Shown here in pieces: positions 27,615-37,549 of a DNA stretch of 64,000 nucleotides. The DNA is from Arcobacter sp. LA11 (GTDB taxonomy: Bacteria > Campylobacterota > Campylobacteria > Campylobacterales > Arcobacteraceae): contig NZ_BDIR01000012.1 in assembly GCF_001895145.1 (NCBI RefSeq), positions 1-64,000 on the forward strand, written 5' to 3'. Below the pieces are notes generated by a model. It searched no databases. It saw only the letters and a list, made by a program, of their open reading frames with translations, and was not told the DNA's origin. The number at the start of each line of letters is the position of its first letter. Position 1 is the first letter of the stretch. The position numbers were made by a program, and so were the translations under genes.

Positions 27615-29099
27615 ACCCGATATTTGAACGTAGTAAGAGATTATCTCTATTAAAGGTTCAATCATAAAGATTGAAAGAATAGTTACAATCGCAGCAAAGC
27701 CAATAAGTACTTTTATTGGTGTTGTAGCATTTGTCATATATTTAGTATTTGCTCCTTCAATTGGATCTTTTAAGAACATAAATATAATTGGTTTTAAGTA
27801 GTAGTATCCAGCTATTGCAGAGTTAATTACCATGATTAGTGCTAATAAAACATATCCAGCATTTACTGCACTTCCAATTAAATACATTTTCCCCCAGAAT
27901 AGTGCAAAAGGAGGTATTCCTGCTAAAGACAATAAAAATAGTCCCATCATACTTGCAGTTATTGGAGCTGTTTTTACTAAGCCTGAGTATTTTTCTAAAG
28001 CATGATCAGAAGAGAAAGAGTTATAATCTTTACTTCTATTTAACCATAACATTGTAAATCCACCAAGATTTGTAACTAAGAACAGAATCCAATATAAGAA
28101 CATAGCACTTGTTGCTTGTGTAGTTCCAATTAAAATTGCAGCCATTGCAAAACCTGCATTAGAGATTGATGAGTAAGCTAACATTCTATTTATATCATTT
28201 TGAACTAAAGCTATAAGATTTGGTATAGTCATAGTTAATACAACTGTTACATAAAGAATTATTTCAACATAGATATCTCCACTTGAAATAAATATTTCGA
28301 AAAACCTTAAGGCAACTACAAATCCAGCCATTTTTGGAACAATAGACATAAACCCAGCTAATGCAGCAGTTGCACCTTCATATACATCTGCAACCCATGT
28401 ATGATAAGGAACTAAAGATAGTTTAAATCCAAGAGCACCTAACATAAAAATTACTCCAAGTAAAATTATTGGATAATTTTCAAAGTTTGAAGCTACTAAT
28501 ACTTCTGAAATTTGACCTAACTCAACTGTTCCTGTTAGTGCATAGAATATCATTGAACCAAAAGCAAAGAATCCAGTTGCAACTGCACCCATAGTAAAGT
28601 ACTTAATTGCAGCTTCTAAAGCATTGTTTCTATTATGCATTGCAATTAATGTATATAAACACATAGAAGCTGTCTCAAGTCCAACAAAAATTAAAATTAA
28701 TGAATCAGAACTGACCATAAACTGGAATCCTGCAATCATAAATAAATATAAAGCAAAGTATTCAGGATATCTGTACTCTTGGAATCTAAGTTTACTCATA
28801 GCAGTTATTACAAAGAGTAATGAAGCCACAACTATAACTCCTTGAGATAGTATAGCTATACCATCAACAAGCATCAAGTCAAAGAATCCTCTAACACTTC
28901 CAGAATAACCAATTAGAGCACCTAAATCTACTAAAAGAAAAAGTACTGTTAACATGATATATAAAGATTTATCAAGTTTTTTATTTATTAAATCAACACA
29001 TAAAATTACAAGTGCACCAACAATCGCAATAAGCATAGGTACAATTGTTCCAAAGTTTAAACTAGCAAACTCTATTGATACTGGTGGGATATTAATCAT
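27609..29099 (-). CDS. nuoN: proton-pumping complex I subunit NuoN
   Basis: The 496-residue antiporter-like membrane subunit has about 14 hydrophobic segments and is the last gene of nuo. Family features include FVGLETASMCLYTLIA (with the conserved TM5 Glu), PYHTWVADVYEGA and NDINRMLAYSSISNAGFA containing the proton-channel Lys region. It contributes one of three H+ channels in the membrane arm. It overlaps nuoM by 8 bases. Confidence 0.95.
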   Translation of the reverse strand: MINIPPVSIEFASLNFGTIVPMLIAIVGALVILCVDLINKKLDKSLYIMLTVLFLLVDLGALIGYSGSVRGFFDLMLVDGIAILSQGVIVVASLLFVITAMSKLRFQEYRYPEYFALYLFMIAGFQFMVSSDSLILIFVGLETASMCLYTLIAMHNRNNALEAAIKYFTMGAVATGFFAFGSMIFYALTGTVELGQISEVLVASNFENYPIILLGVIFMLGALGFKLSLVPYHTWVADVYEGATAALAGFMSIVPKMAGFVVALRFFEIFISSGDIYVEIILYVTVVLTMTIPNLIALVQNDINRMLAYSSISNAGFAMAAILIGTTQATSAMFLYWILFLVTNLGGFTMLWLNRSKDYNSFSSDHALEKYSGLVKTAPITASMMGLFLLSLAGIPPFALFWGKMYLIGSAVNAGYVLLALIMVINSAIAGYYYLKPIIFMFLKDPIEGANTKYMTNATTPIKVLIGFAAIVTILSIFMIEPLIEIISYYVQISGY

Positions 29100-30624
29100 G
29101 TTTCACCTCCCCAATACTGTTATACTCTAAAATTTTAGCCTTTGTAGAAGGTTCTATTGCTTTTAATTGCATTACCTCCACAAGCTGTGATACTGATTTA
29201 TTTACTGGTTCTAAAATTGGTTTTGGATAAATACCAAGAATCACAACTAAAGCTACAAGAGGGATTAAAGCTGCAAGTTCTCTTCCATTTACATCTTTTA
29301 ACTTTTTATTTTCTTCATGTACTACTGGTCCAAAGAAAGACTTTTTATACATTACTAACATATAAACTGCACCTAAAATAATTGTAAGTCCAGCTATTAA
29401 AGTTAACACAGGTGATACTTTAAAGAATCCAAGTAAAGATAAAAACTCACCTACAAATCCAATTGTAAGAGGAAGTCCAACAGAAGCCATCAACATAATA
29501 CCAAAGATAGTTGCATACTTAGGCATAACTGAAGCTAGACCACCAAAGTCTTTTATCATCTTAGTATGTCGTCTATCATATATGACTCCAACTAACATAA
29601 ACAGTGCTCCTGATACAATACCATGAGAAATCATTAAGAAAATTGAACCACCAATTCCTTCTACATTTAAAGCAAAGATACCAAGAATAATTACACCCAT
29701 ATGAGAAACAGATGAGTATGCAATTACTTGTTTCATGTCTTCTTGAGCATAAGCTACCATAGCAGTATAGACAATTGCAATAAGTGCTAATGCTGCCATA
29801 GGATAAGTAAAGTATACAGAAGCATCAGGAAACAGTGGTAATGAAAATCTTACAAAACCGTATGTACCCATTTTAAGTAAAACAGCAGCTAAGATAACAG
29901 AACCTATAGTTGGTGCCTGACCGTGAGCATAAGGAAGCCACGTATGGAATGGGAACATTGGAACTTTAATTGCAAAACCACAAAAGAATGCAACAAATAA
30001 CCATAATTGCATATCAAATGGCAATAACATCATATTCCAATCTAAGATACTAAAGCTCCAGTTTCCTGTTGTTTGAAAATATACATATCCAAGATATAAC
30101 ATACCTACAAGCATGATTAAAGAACCTATAAATGTATATAAGAAAAATTTAACAGCTGCATATAGTCTTAAATTTCCACCCCATGCTCCAACGATATATA
30201 ACATTGGTACAAGAGATAATTCCCAGAAAAGGTAGAAAATAATTGCATCTAAAGCTAAGAAAACACCAACCATTGTCATTTCTAAAAATAATACTGTGAT
30301 GATAAGATGTTTTAAATTTCTTTTTTCAGTTAATCCAATAATAGAAATCATCGTCATAAATGTTGTCATAATAACTAAGAATAAAGAGATACCATCTATT
30401 CCTACAAAATAGTTAATTCCATATGCACTTATCATAGGGATTACTTCTGTAAACTGCATACCTGCTATACTATTATCAAAATTTATCCAAAGAAAAATAC
30501 TTAGTACAAACTCAATAGCAGTTACTAAAATTGCATACATTCTAATAGAATCATCTTTTACAAGAAATCCTATTAATGCGGCAAATGCTGGAAAAAATAT
30601 TAAAATCGATAAAATGTGTTCCAT
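29092..30624 (-). CDS. nuoM: proton-pumping complex I subunit NuoM
   Basis: The 510-residue antiporter-like subunit shows GIDGISLFLVIMTTF near residue 75, YLFWELSLVPMLYIVG with the channel Glu, PMFPFHTWLPYAHGQAPT and QEDMKQVIAYSSVSHMG, all typical of NuoM/ND4. It follows nuoL by 12 bases and overlaps nuoN by 8. Length is normal. Confidence 0.96.
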   Translation of the reverse strand: MEHILSILIFFPAFAALIGFLVKDDSIRMYAILVTAIEFVLSIFLWINFDNSIAGMQFTEVIPMISAYGINYFVGIDGISLFLVIMTTFMTMISIIGLTEKRNLKHLIITVLFLEMTMVGVFLALDAIIFYLFWELSLVPMLYIVGAWGGNLRLYAAVKFFLYTFIGSLIMLVGMLYLGYVYFQTTGNWSFSILDWNMMLLPFDMQLWLFVAFFCGFAIKVPMFPFHTWLPYAHGQAPTIGSVILAAVLLKMGTYGFVRFSLPLFPDASVYFTYPMAALALIAIVYTAMVAYAQEDMKQVIAYSSVSHMGVIILGIFALNVEGIGGSIFLMISHGIVSGALFMLVGVIYDRRHTKMIKDFGGLASVMPKYATIFGIMLMASVGLPLTIGFVGEFLSLLGFFKVSPVLTLIAGLTIILGAVYMLVMYKKSFFGPVVHEENKKLKDVNGRELAALIPLVALVVILGIYPKPILEPVNKSVSQLVEVMQLKAIEPSTKAKILEYNSIGEVKHD

Positions 30625-30636
30625 CTAATTAACCCC

Positions 30637-32571
30637 TTACTTCGCGATGCCAAGTGCAACACTTAACACTAATAATATTGTGATACCAAATACCATCAAT
30701 CTCAATGAAGTTGATAAGTTACCTGATTGAATAACCCTACTTCCTTCACCACTTTTATAAATAACTTTTGCAACACCATCAACAATTGCATCAACAATTT
30801 TAAGGTCAATACTTTTCCAAGCAAATTTAGATAATGCTAAATATGGTTTTAAAATTACATTTTCAATAATATGTGGAATATAATATTGATTTGCTAACAA
30901 TTTATAAAATGATTTATCTTTAATCTTTTCACTAAAGTAAGTTCCATCTTTTCTATGTTTCCATACTGCAAAGGCAATACCTGCAAGTGCCATAGCTGAT
31001 GTTACTGCTATAAGTATATATACAGTTGAATGTGTTATATTATCTGCATGCCATGCAGGTAATAATTTAGTTGTAAATTCAAAGAAACTATGTTCACTCC
31101 ATCCAGAAACTACTGCTAAAATAGCCAATGGAGTCATTGCTGCAATTACAAATGGATAAGTTTCATGAGGATGATATCCTTTATCATGATACTTCTCTTC
31201 ACCATGGAATACATACATTACAAGTCTAAATGAATAAAACGCAGTTAATCCAGCAGTTATCCATAAAATAAACCATAAGAAATATGCTTCACCATTGAAA
31301 GCTGCTTCTAAAATTTTATCTTTTGAGAAGAAACCAGATAATGGGAAAATACCAGCAAGAGCAACAGAAGCAACTGTCATGATAATCGAAGTTGCTTTCA
31401 TATGTTTATGAAGTCCACCCATATTTTTAATATTAATCTCATCATCCATTGCATGCATAACATTTCCAGCACCTAAGAATAGAACTGATTTAAAGAATGC
31501 ATGTGTTCCTAAATGGAAAAGTGCAACCCAATAAGCTCCAAGCCCAGCAGCTACAAACATATACCCTAGTTGAGATAATGTTGAAAATGCGATGATTTTC
31601 TTTATATTTGTTGCAACAAGTGCCATAGATGCAGCACCAATAGCTACAAAAGCACCAAGACAAGCTATAAAGTATCCAACTTCTGGAACAATAGTAAAGA
31701 TTTCATTTGCACGAATAACTAAATAAACTCCAGCTGTTACCATCGTAGCTGCGTGAATAAGTGCAGATACTGGCGTTGGACCTTCCATTGCGTTTGCAAG
31801 CCATTGATTAAATGGAAACTGAGCTGATTTACCCATAGCTCCAATAAATAAGAAAATTGCAATTGCAACAATCAATCCAGAACTTAAGCTTCCAATTTCT
31901 GAAAATACTACATCATATTGTAAACTTCCAAGATTCCAATAAATTAAGAAAATACCAACTAACATTCCAAGGTCAGCAACTCTGTTTGTTATAAATGCTT
32001 CATTTGCAGCATAACCTGGGCTGATTGATGAAAATGGTGATAAAGTTGAAAATGGTGATTTGTAAACATCAGAAGTTAAAGCTTGGTCTTCTTTGTGATA
32101 CCAAAAACCGATTAATCCCCAAGAACAAAGACCAACACCTTCCCAACCTATAAATAAACCAGCAAAGTTATCACTCATAACTAAAATCATCATTGAGAAT
32201 ACGAAAGCTGATAACCATGCAAAAAATCTATTAAATGATTTATCATGAACCATATATCCAATTGAGTGAATATGTACCATTGTTGAAACTAAAGTAACAA
32301 CAACCATCATCGTAACACTCACTTGGTCAACTACAAATCCAAATGGGATATCAAGGTTTCCTATTACAATCCAATCCATTAGCTTCACATGAACAATTGC
32401 ATCTGTTGTAAATACATAATATAGTAAATTTAAAGATGCAATCATAGATACACCTAATAAAACAGAAGTTATAATTCCTGTAAAAAGTAACTTAGGTCTC
32501 ATAGAAAAACATGCTGCGATCAAAGAACCTAATAATGGAGCAAATAATGCTATATATAAATATTTTTCCAT
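30637..32571 (-). CDS. nuoL: proton-pumping complex I subunit NuoL
   Basis: The 644-residue protein is the distal antiporter-like subunit with the long lateral helix near its C-terminus. It shows FAGLFIGWEGVGLCSWGLIG, PFNQWLANAMEGPTPVSALIH and NIKKIIAFSTLSQLGYMF. A short Ser/Pro-rich insert (KSPFSTLSPFSSISPGY) follows the TM5 region and accounts for part of its extra length over E. coli NuoL (613). It starts 2 bases after nuoK. Confidence 0.96.
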   Translation of the reverse strand: MEKYLYIALFAPLLGSLIAACFSMRPKLLFTGIITSVLLGVSMIASLNLLYYVFTTDAIVHVKLMDWIVIGNLDIPFGFVVDQVSVTMMVVVTLVSTMVHIHSIGYMVHDKSFNRFFAWLSAFVFSMMILVMSDNFAGLFIGWEGVGLCSWGLIGFWYHKEDQALTSDVYKSPFSTLSPFSSISPGYAANEAFITNRVADLGMLVGIFLIYWNLGSLQYDVVFSEIGSLSSGLIVAIAIFLFIGAMGKSAQFPFNQWLANAMEGPTPVSALIHAATMVTAGVYLVIRANEIFTIVPEVGYFIACLGAFVAIGAASMALVATNIKKIIAFSTLSQLGYMFVAAGLGAYWVALFHLGTHAFFKSVLFLGAGNVMHAMDDEINIKNMGGLHKHMKATSIIMTVASVALAGIFPLSGFFSKDKILEAAFNGEAYFLWFILWITAGLTAFYSFRLVMYVFHGEEKYHDKGYHPHETYPFVIAAMTPLAILAVVSGWSEHSFFEFTTKLLPAWHADNITHSTVYILIAVTSAMALAGIAFAVWKHRKDGTYFSEKIKDKSFYKLLANQYYIPHIIENVILKPYLALSKFAWKSIDLKIVDAIVDGVAKVIYKSGEGSRVIQSGNLSTSLRLMVFGITILLVLSVALGIAK

Positions 32572-32573
32572 AA

Positions 32574-32873
32574 TTAGCCCTTCATACTTTGTAATGTATC
32601 TAAATCAATAGAGTTTTTCTTTTTAAACCAAAGAATCAGTAATCCTAATCCAATAGCAACCTCACTTGCAGCAATAGCAACAATGAAAAAAGCAAACATT
32701 TGACCAGTTAAATCCCCATAAAACTTAGAGATTGCAGCCATTCCAATATTTACAGCATTTAACATAATTTCAGTAGAGAAAAAAAGCATAAGTAAGTTTT
32801 TTCTTCTCATAACACCAACAAGTCCAATAACAAAAAGAACTGTTGATAAAATTAGATATGCATTTAAAGTCAT
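32574..32873 (-). CDS. nuoK: complex I subunit NuoK
   Basis: The 99-residue protein has three membrane helices and the two conserved membrane Glu residues of NuoK (FFSTEIMLNAVNIG and VAIAASEVAIGLGLL), part of the hydrophilic axis that couples electron transfer to pumping. It overlaps nuoJ by 4 bases. Confidence 0.96.
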   Translation of the reverse strand: MTLNAYLILSTVLFVIGLVGVMRRKNLLMLFFSTEIMLNAVNIGMAAISKFYGDLTGQMFAFFIVAIAASEVAIGLGLLILWFKKKNSIDLDTLQSMKG

Positions 32874-33445
32874 TTTTCATCCTTTGCAGAATCTTCTTTT
32901 TCTAAAGCATCAATCTCTTCTTCGCTTAGTTCAGAATAAGATACATCCATTTTCTTCCCTGCAAGAATAATTCCACCTATCATTGCTACAAGTAACATAA
33001 CTGCTGCAATTTCAAATGGAATTAGATACTTAGTAAATAAAACAATACCTACATCTTGTGTGTTACCCCACTCTGGATGAACTGGATATTGAGCTACTAT
33101 ATTTGAACCTATAATTGGTGAAATAAATATTATTACTATTATTAGAGCAGAGATTCCACTTAATAAAAATACCAATCTAGGATTTTTAATCTTTTCTTTT
33201 ACAGTTGATAAAGAGTCAAAGAACATCATACCAAAGGCATAAAGTGCCATAACTGCTCCTGTGTAAACTACAATTTGTACTGCGCCTAAGAAGTCAGCAT
33301 CAAGTAAGAAGAAGAAAGCTGATATGAAAATCATCCCCGCAGCCAATGCACTTAGTGCATATAGCGAATTATTTGTAAAGACTGTTATACAAAACATAAC
33401 GATTGTTAAGATTGAAAACAGATAAAAAGCTATTATTTCAAACAT
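32870..33445 (-). CDS. nuoJ: complex I subunit NuoJ
   Basis: The 191-residue membrane subunit has five hydrophobic segments. LGAVQIVVYTGAVMALYAFG is the diagnostic NuoJ/ND6 TM3 with its pi-bulge Gly/Tyr, important for coupling. The C-terminal ~25 residues are acidic. Between nuoI (9 bases) and nuoK (4-base overlap). Confidence 0.95.
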   Translation of the reverse strand: MFEIIAFYLFSILTIVMFCITVFTNNSLYALSALAAGMIFISAFFFLLDADFLGAVQIVVYTGAVMALYAFGMMFFDSLSTVKEKIKNPRLVFLLSGISALIIVIIFISPIIGSNIVAQYPVHPEWGNTQDVGIVLFTKYLIPFEIAAVMLLVAMIGGIILAGKKMDVSYSELSEEEIDALEKEDSAKDEK

Positions 33446-33454
33446 CTTCCCTCC

Positions 33455-34078
33455 TTAATATGACAATGGAGTTTTCTTGATTTTTTCATCTGCATCGGGA
33501 GATACAGCACCAAAACCAGGATACTCTTGTTGTTGTGCTAATTTATCAAGTGGAGTTAATAAATCTTCTTTTAGAACAAAGTGTGCTCTTTGTTCACTTG
33601 CATTTTCATATCTTCCACCATGTACAATTGCAAGCTCAGGACAAACCTCAGCACAATATCCACAGAAAATACATCTTCCCATATTAATCGTGTACTCTAA
33701 AACTTCTTTTCTAGAATTTTCATCAATCTTTGTATCCATTCTAATACAATCAGCGATACAAATTTTTTCACAAAGTCCACAACCAATACATCTATTTTCA
33801 CCAGATTCTAAAAGTCCTAATAACTTGTGAACGGCTCTATATCTTGGCCCTATTGGAAGTTTCTCTGCTGGATATTGAACTGTGTGCATCTCATTTTTAA
33901 ATAATGCACCCATCATCATCTTCATAACAATCTTCAATCCACCAAATAACTCACCTTTTGCAGATCTACGTGCTACTTGTTTGAATTGATCCCATCCAGT
34001 TTTAGGATAGTCATTTTCTAAAATATTGATATAGTCACCAACACCGATATTTCTGTTTTTTAATTCATCTAAACCCAT
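33455..34078 (-). CDS. nuoI: complex I subunit NuoI (two 4Fe-4S clusters)
   Basis: The 207-residue ferredoxin-like subunit carries two 4Fe-4S motifs, CIGCGLCEKIC and CIFCGYCAEVCP, corresponding to clusters N6a and N6b that lead electrons to NuoB. The first motif lacks the usual Pro after its last Cys (it reads CIADC). It lies in the peripheral arm at the membrane. Spaced 8 bases from nuoH. Confidence 0.95.
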   Translation of the reverse strand: MGLDELKNRNIGVGDYINILENDYPKTGWDQFKQVARRSAKGELFGGLKIVMKMMMGALFKNEMHTVQYPAEKLPIGPRYRAVHKLLGLLESGENRCIGCGLCEKICIADCIRMDTKIDENSRKEVLEYTINMGRCIFCGYCAEVCPELAIVHGGRYENASEQRAHFVLKEDLLTPLDKLAQQQEYPGFGAVSPDADEKIKKTPLSY

Positions 34079-34086
34079 ATCAACTC

Positions 34087-35076
34087 CTAAAACATCATCA
34101 CAAAGCCAGTAATTAAAACATTAATTACTGATAATGGCATTAAAATTTTCCAACATAACCACATCAATTGGTCAGGTCTAATATGTGGCCAAGAAGCTCT
34201 TGTCCATAAGAAAAAGAAAATTAACATCATAACTTTAAGTACAATTGCTAAACCACCAGGGATAAACCACATATCGTTAAATCCACCTAAGAAAATAAGT
34301 GAAATTAAAAAACAAACAGTAAAAAGGTTTGCATACTCACCAATAAAGAACATACCCCATCTCATACCTGAATACTCCGTTGCATAACCAGCAACAATTT
34401 CTGCTTCATGTTCAAGTAAATCAAAAGGTGTTCTATTTGTTTCAGCAAACCCTGCCATAACAAAAAGAACAAATGCTAATGGTTGATACACTACAAGCCA
34501 ATAATTTCCATCTGTTTGATAATTATTAATATCTATTAAAGATAAAGAACCAACCATCATAAGTGGAGCTAGAAGTGCAAGTCCTGAAACAACTTCATAA
34601 GATAATAATTGAATAGCTGTTCTAGCACCTCCAAGAAGTGACCATTTGTTTGCAGAACTCATACCAGCTAAAAGTGGTCCATATAATCCAACAGAGGCAA
34701 CACCTAGTACAAATAATACACCAACATTTACATCTGAAATAATTGGTCTTACTGTATAACCAAACAGTTCAAACTCTGGAAAGAAAGGAACTGCTGTCAT
34801 AGCAATAAATGCAGTAGCTGCTGTAATAATTGGAGCAATCATAAATATAGGTTTAGCTGCATTTTGTGGGATAAAATCCTCTTTTGTAAAAAGTTTAATA
34901 CCATCTGCTGCAAGTTGTAAAACCCCATGTGGTCCAACATGCATAGGCCCCCATCTTCTTTGCATAAATGCAAGAATCTTTCTTTCTATATATGTCGTGA
35001 AACCAGCTAAGGCTGAAAAAACTGCTAGTACAACAGCAGCTTTTACTATAGTTTCAATAATAAATCCTGTTTCCAT
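34087..35076 (-). CDS. nuoH: complex I subunit NuoH
   Basis: The 329-residue membrane subunit forms much of the quinone-access channel. The conserved loops are seen: ERKILAFMQRRWGPMHVGPHG near residue 32, FAETNRTPFDLLEHEAEIVA and RASWPHIRPDQLM. Starts 1 base after nuoG. Menaquinone is the likely electron acceptor given the mqnD-like gene nearby. Confidence 0.96.
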   Translation of the reverse strand: METGFIIETIVKAAVVLAVFSALAGFTTYIERKILAFMQRRWGPMHVGPHGVLQLAADGIKLFTKEDFIPQNAAKPIFMIAPIITAATAFIAMTAVPFFPEFELFGYTVRPIISDVNVGVLFVLGVASVGLYGPLLAGMSSANKWSLLGGARTAIQLLSYEVVSGLALLAPLMMVGSLSLIDINNYQTDGNYWLVVYQPLAFVLFVMAGFAETNRTPFDLLEHEAEIVAGYATEYSGMRWGMFFIGEYANLFTVCFLISLIFLGGFNDMWFIPGGLAIVLKVMMLIFFFLWTRASWPHIRPDQLMWLCWKILMPLSVINVLITGFVMMF

Positions 35077-35077
35077 A

Positions 35078-37549
35078 TTAAGCCTTTTTAATTACAGCTT
35101 TACTATATCTGTATGTATCAAATAAGTTTTGCGTATCTAAATCTTTTTGGAAAGTCGAAACATATGCAATATCTCCTGCAATTTGATTATCGCAGTAAAC
35201 ATCTAATTCCAGTTCAACACCATTTGAATTCACTTTAACTTTATTACCTTTTTCTAACTCTAACTTTTCAAATAAACTTTGTGAAACAAAAATACCTGAT
35301 TGTAAATCATCAACAAACTCATGAGAAATAGCTGTAAATTCATTAAATTGATTAATTGGATTTGCTCTATAGATTATTGTTTCATCTTCATTTGCTTCTA
35401 AAAGTTCTTCACATGCATTTTCAACTTCAGTTCTAATAGTAGTTTCAGAAGATGTGATATCGTACCCTCTATTTTCGCTTCTATCATTTCCAAAACTGTT
35501 TGGTAATTTATCAAACTCTAAAGCTTTAAATCCAGTTTCAGTTGGAAGTTGCTCTGTATATTCAATTGTATACTCAATATCATCTTCTAAGATTATATTT
35601 GCAATATCATTTAACACATATCCATTAAAAGAAAGAGCTGCATTTGTAGGTATCAATTTTTTATCAATATTTGTAAATGTTCCTTCTTGTTGATTAAGTG
35701 CAGGAACATCTAAATCTCCATCACCTAAAGCACTTAGTTGAAAGTCTGCTTTTTCATTGTATCCAACACTAAAACCTTCGGCATCAGCTTGAACATCACA
35801 AATCAAACTAACACCTAGTGTATTTGTAGAAGGAGGAATAATAACTACACTAAATTCAGTATACTTATCAACTAGTCCACAAAGTTTTGCTAGGTTTTCA
35901 CTATTTGGATGAGTAATTAAATCTTCTCCAACTATTAAAGAGTAAGTATCTTTTTTAGCTAAAAGAGTATCTATAGTATCAAGAAGTGTTTCATCTTGTC
36001 CAAGATTATCTAGTAGTTTTGTATATTCAAACTCTACTTCTGTTTTAACTTTTTTAGGAACAACTTTTTTAACTTCTTTTTCTTCACCCGTTTCTTCATC
36101 TTTCACAACTTCAACTACAGTCTCTTTTACAGTTTCTGTTACTGTTTTCGTTCTTGTCTCTTTTAAAAAATCAAGGTATGATTGAATATTTTCTGGTAAA
36201 TCTTTTCCAAACTTATTTAAAATAAGATATAAAATTGATTCTTCTGCTAATGGTTTATGATAAACAAACTCGGTAGTTTTACCTTTTTTACCAATTTTTT
36301 CCATAACTGGATCAGCTACTGGATGGAAGTACATTGCTGCACCTTTATTTGTAACCACAGAGTTATTTAAAGCATATCTTGCATTTGGTAAATCAGATTT
36401 TAAAAATGACCCTACAGAGATAACAAAGTTAGAATCATGTACATCTTTTAAAGTTGATGAATATAAAGACTGCCCTGAAGTAGAAGCATATGCTTCAAGG
36501 AATTTTTTATAATTATAAGCATCTTTATTTACTAATGTTGCTCCAGTTTTAGATGCAATCTTTTGTAAAATAAGTGCTTCTTCATTTGTAATATATGAAT
36601 TAAATTTAATAGCTTTTGCTTTTTTAAACGCTTCAACTGCATTGTTAAAAGCTTCTTCATTTTTAGATTCAACTTTGTTTTCAAAATCATATGCAAATCT
36701 AGCTGCACCATTTAAAGTTGAATAGTGATGTTCATTTGTAACTCTGTAGATTTTTGGACTCGCATCTTCAACTGAAGTATGTTTTGTTTCATAATACATA
36801 AATGCACAATCAGATGAATGAGGATTTGCTGCAGGAATTCTATTTAACTCCCAAGCATTTGATTTGTATTGGAAATCATGAGATACTAAGGCTCCAACTG
36901 GACAAACTGAAATACACTCACCACAATCTGTACAGGCATCTTCTTCAAATCCAATAAGTGATTTGTTAAGCTTATTCCACATTGCATAGGCATCTTTTGG
37001 CATTTCATCTTTGAAAGTCTTATCAATAGCATCAGCACCTCTTTTTACAGTACTCAATGCGCTTGACCCAACCATATCTTTACATACAGTTACACACTTC
37101 TCACAAACGATACATAAACCTGGGTCATAATTCATAACTCCCCAATGAGCAGTTGGTCTATTTACATCTTTAATAGAATAACTTTGAGAATCAACTTTCA
37201 TATATAAAGAATAGTTTTGAAGTTCACATTCACCACTTTGGTCACAAACTCCACACTGCAATGGATGGTTTACATCGTAAACTTCCATAATTGCACGTCT
37301 TTCTTTAACAATATTTTCAGTCTCAGTCGTAACTTCCATACCCTCTTTTGCTTTTGCATTACATGAGTATACTTGTTTTCCATCAGCTTCTACTAAACAA
37401 AGACGACAGGCCAATGTTGGAGAACATCTAGTTAGATAACAAATAGCTGGGACAAAAATATCATTTGCACGTGCTACATCTAAAATAACATCTCCATCTT
37501 TAGCTTGAACAGTCTTACCATTTATTGTTAATGTAATTAAATCACTCAT
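35078..37549 (-). CDS. nuoG: complex I subunit NuoG
   Basis: The 823-residue iron-sulfur subunit has an N-terminal 2Fe-2S domain (CYLTRCSPTLACRLC with a later Cys), a HPLQCGVCDQSGECELQ segment, and 4Fe-4S motifs CIVCEKCVTVC and CTDCGECISVCP. The rest is a divergent molybdopterin-oxidoreductase-like region without an obvious cofactor site. A charged low-complexity insert (about residues 445-490, many Lys, Glu, Val and Thr) interrupts it. Its C-terminal half resembles the 271-residue protein encoded just upstream. It overlaps that gene by 1 base. Confidence 0.93.
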   Translation of the reverse strand: MSDLITLTINGKTVQAKDGDVILDVARANDIFVPAICYLTRCSPTLACRLCLVEADGKQVYSCNAKAKEGMEVTTETENIVKERRAIMEVYDVNHPLQCGVCDQSGECELQNYSLYMKVDSQSYSIKDVNRPTAHWGVMNYDPGLCIVCEKCVTVCKDMVGSSALSTVKRGADAIDKTFKDEMPKDAYAMWNKLNKSLIGFEEDACTDCGECISVCPVGALVSHDFQYKSNAWELNRIPAANPHSSDCAFMYYETKHTSVEDASPKIYRVTNEHHYSTLNGAARFAYDFENKVESKNEEAFNNAVEAFKKAKAIKFNSYITNEEALILQKIASKTGATLVNKDAYNYKKFLEAYASTSGQSLYSSTLKDVHDSNFVISVGSFLKSDLPNARYALNNSVVTNKGAAMYFHPVADPVMEKIGKKGKTTEFVYHKPLAEESILYLILNKFGKDLPENIQSYLDFLKETRTKTVTETVKETVVEVVKDEETGEEKEVKKVVPKKVKTEVEFEYTKLLDNLGQDETLLDTIDTLLAKKDTYSLIVGEDLITHPNSENLAKLCGLVDKYTEFSVVIIPPSTNTLGVSLICDVQADAEGFSVGYNEKADFQLSALGDGDLDVPALNQQEGTFTNIDKKLIPTNAALSFNGYVLNDIANIILEDDIEYTIEYTEQLPTETGFKALEFDKLPNSFGNDRSENRGYDITSSETTIRTEVENACEELLEANEDETIIYRANPINQFNEFTAISHEFVDDLQSGIFVSQSLFEKLELEKGNKVKVNSNGVELELDVYCDNQIAGDIAYVSTFQKDLDTQNLFDTYRYSKAVIKKA

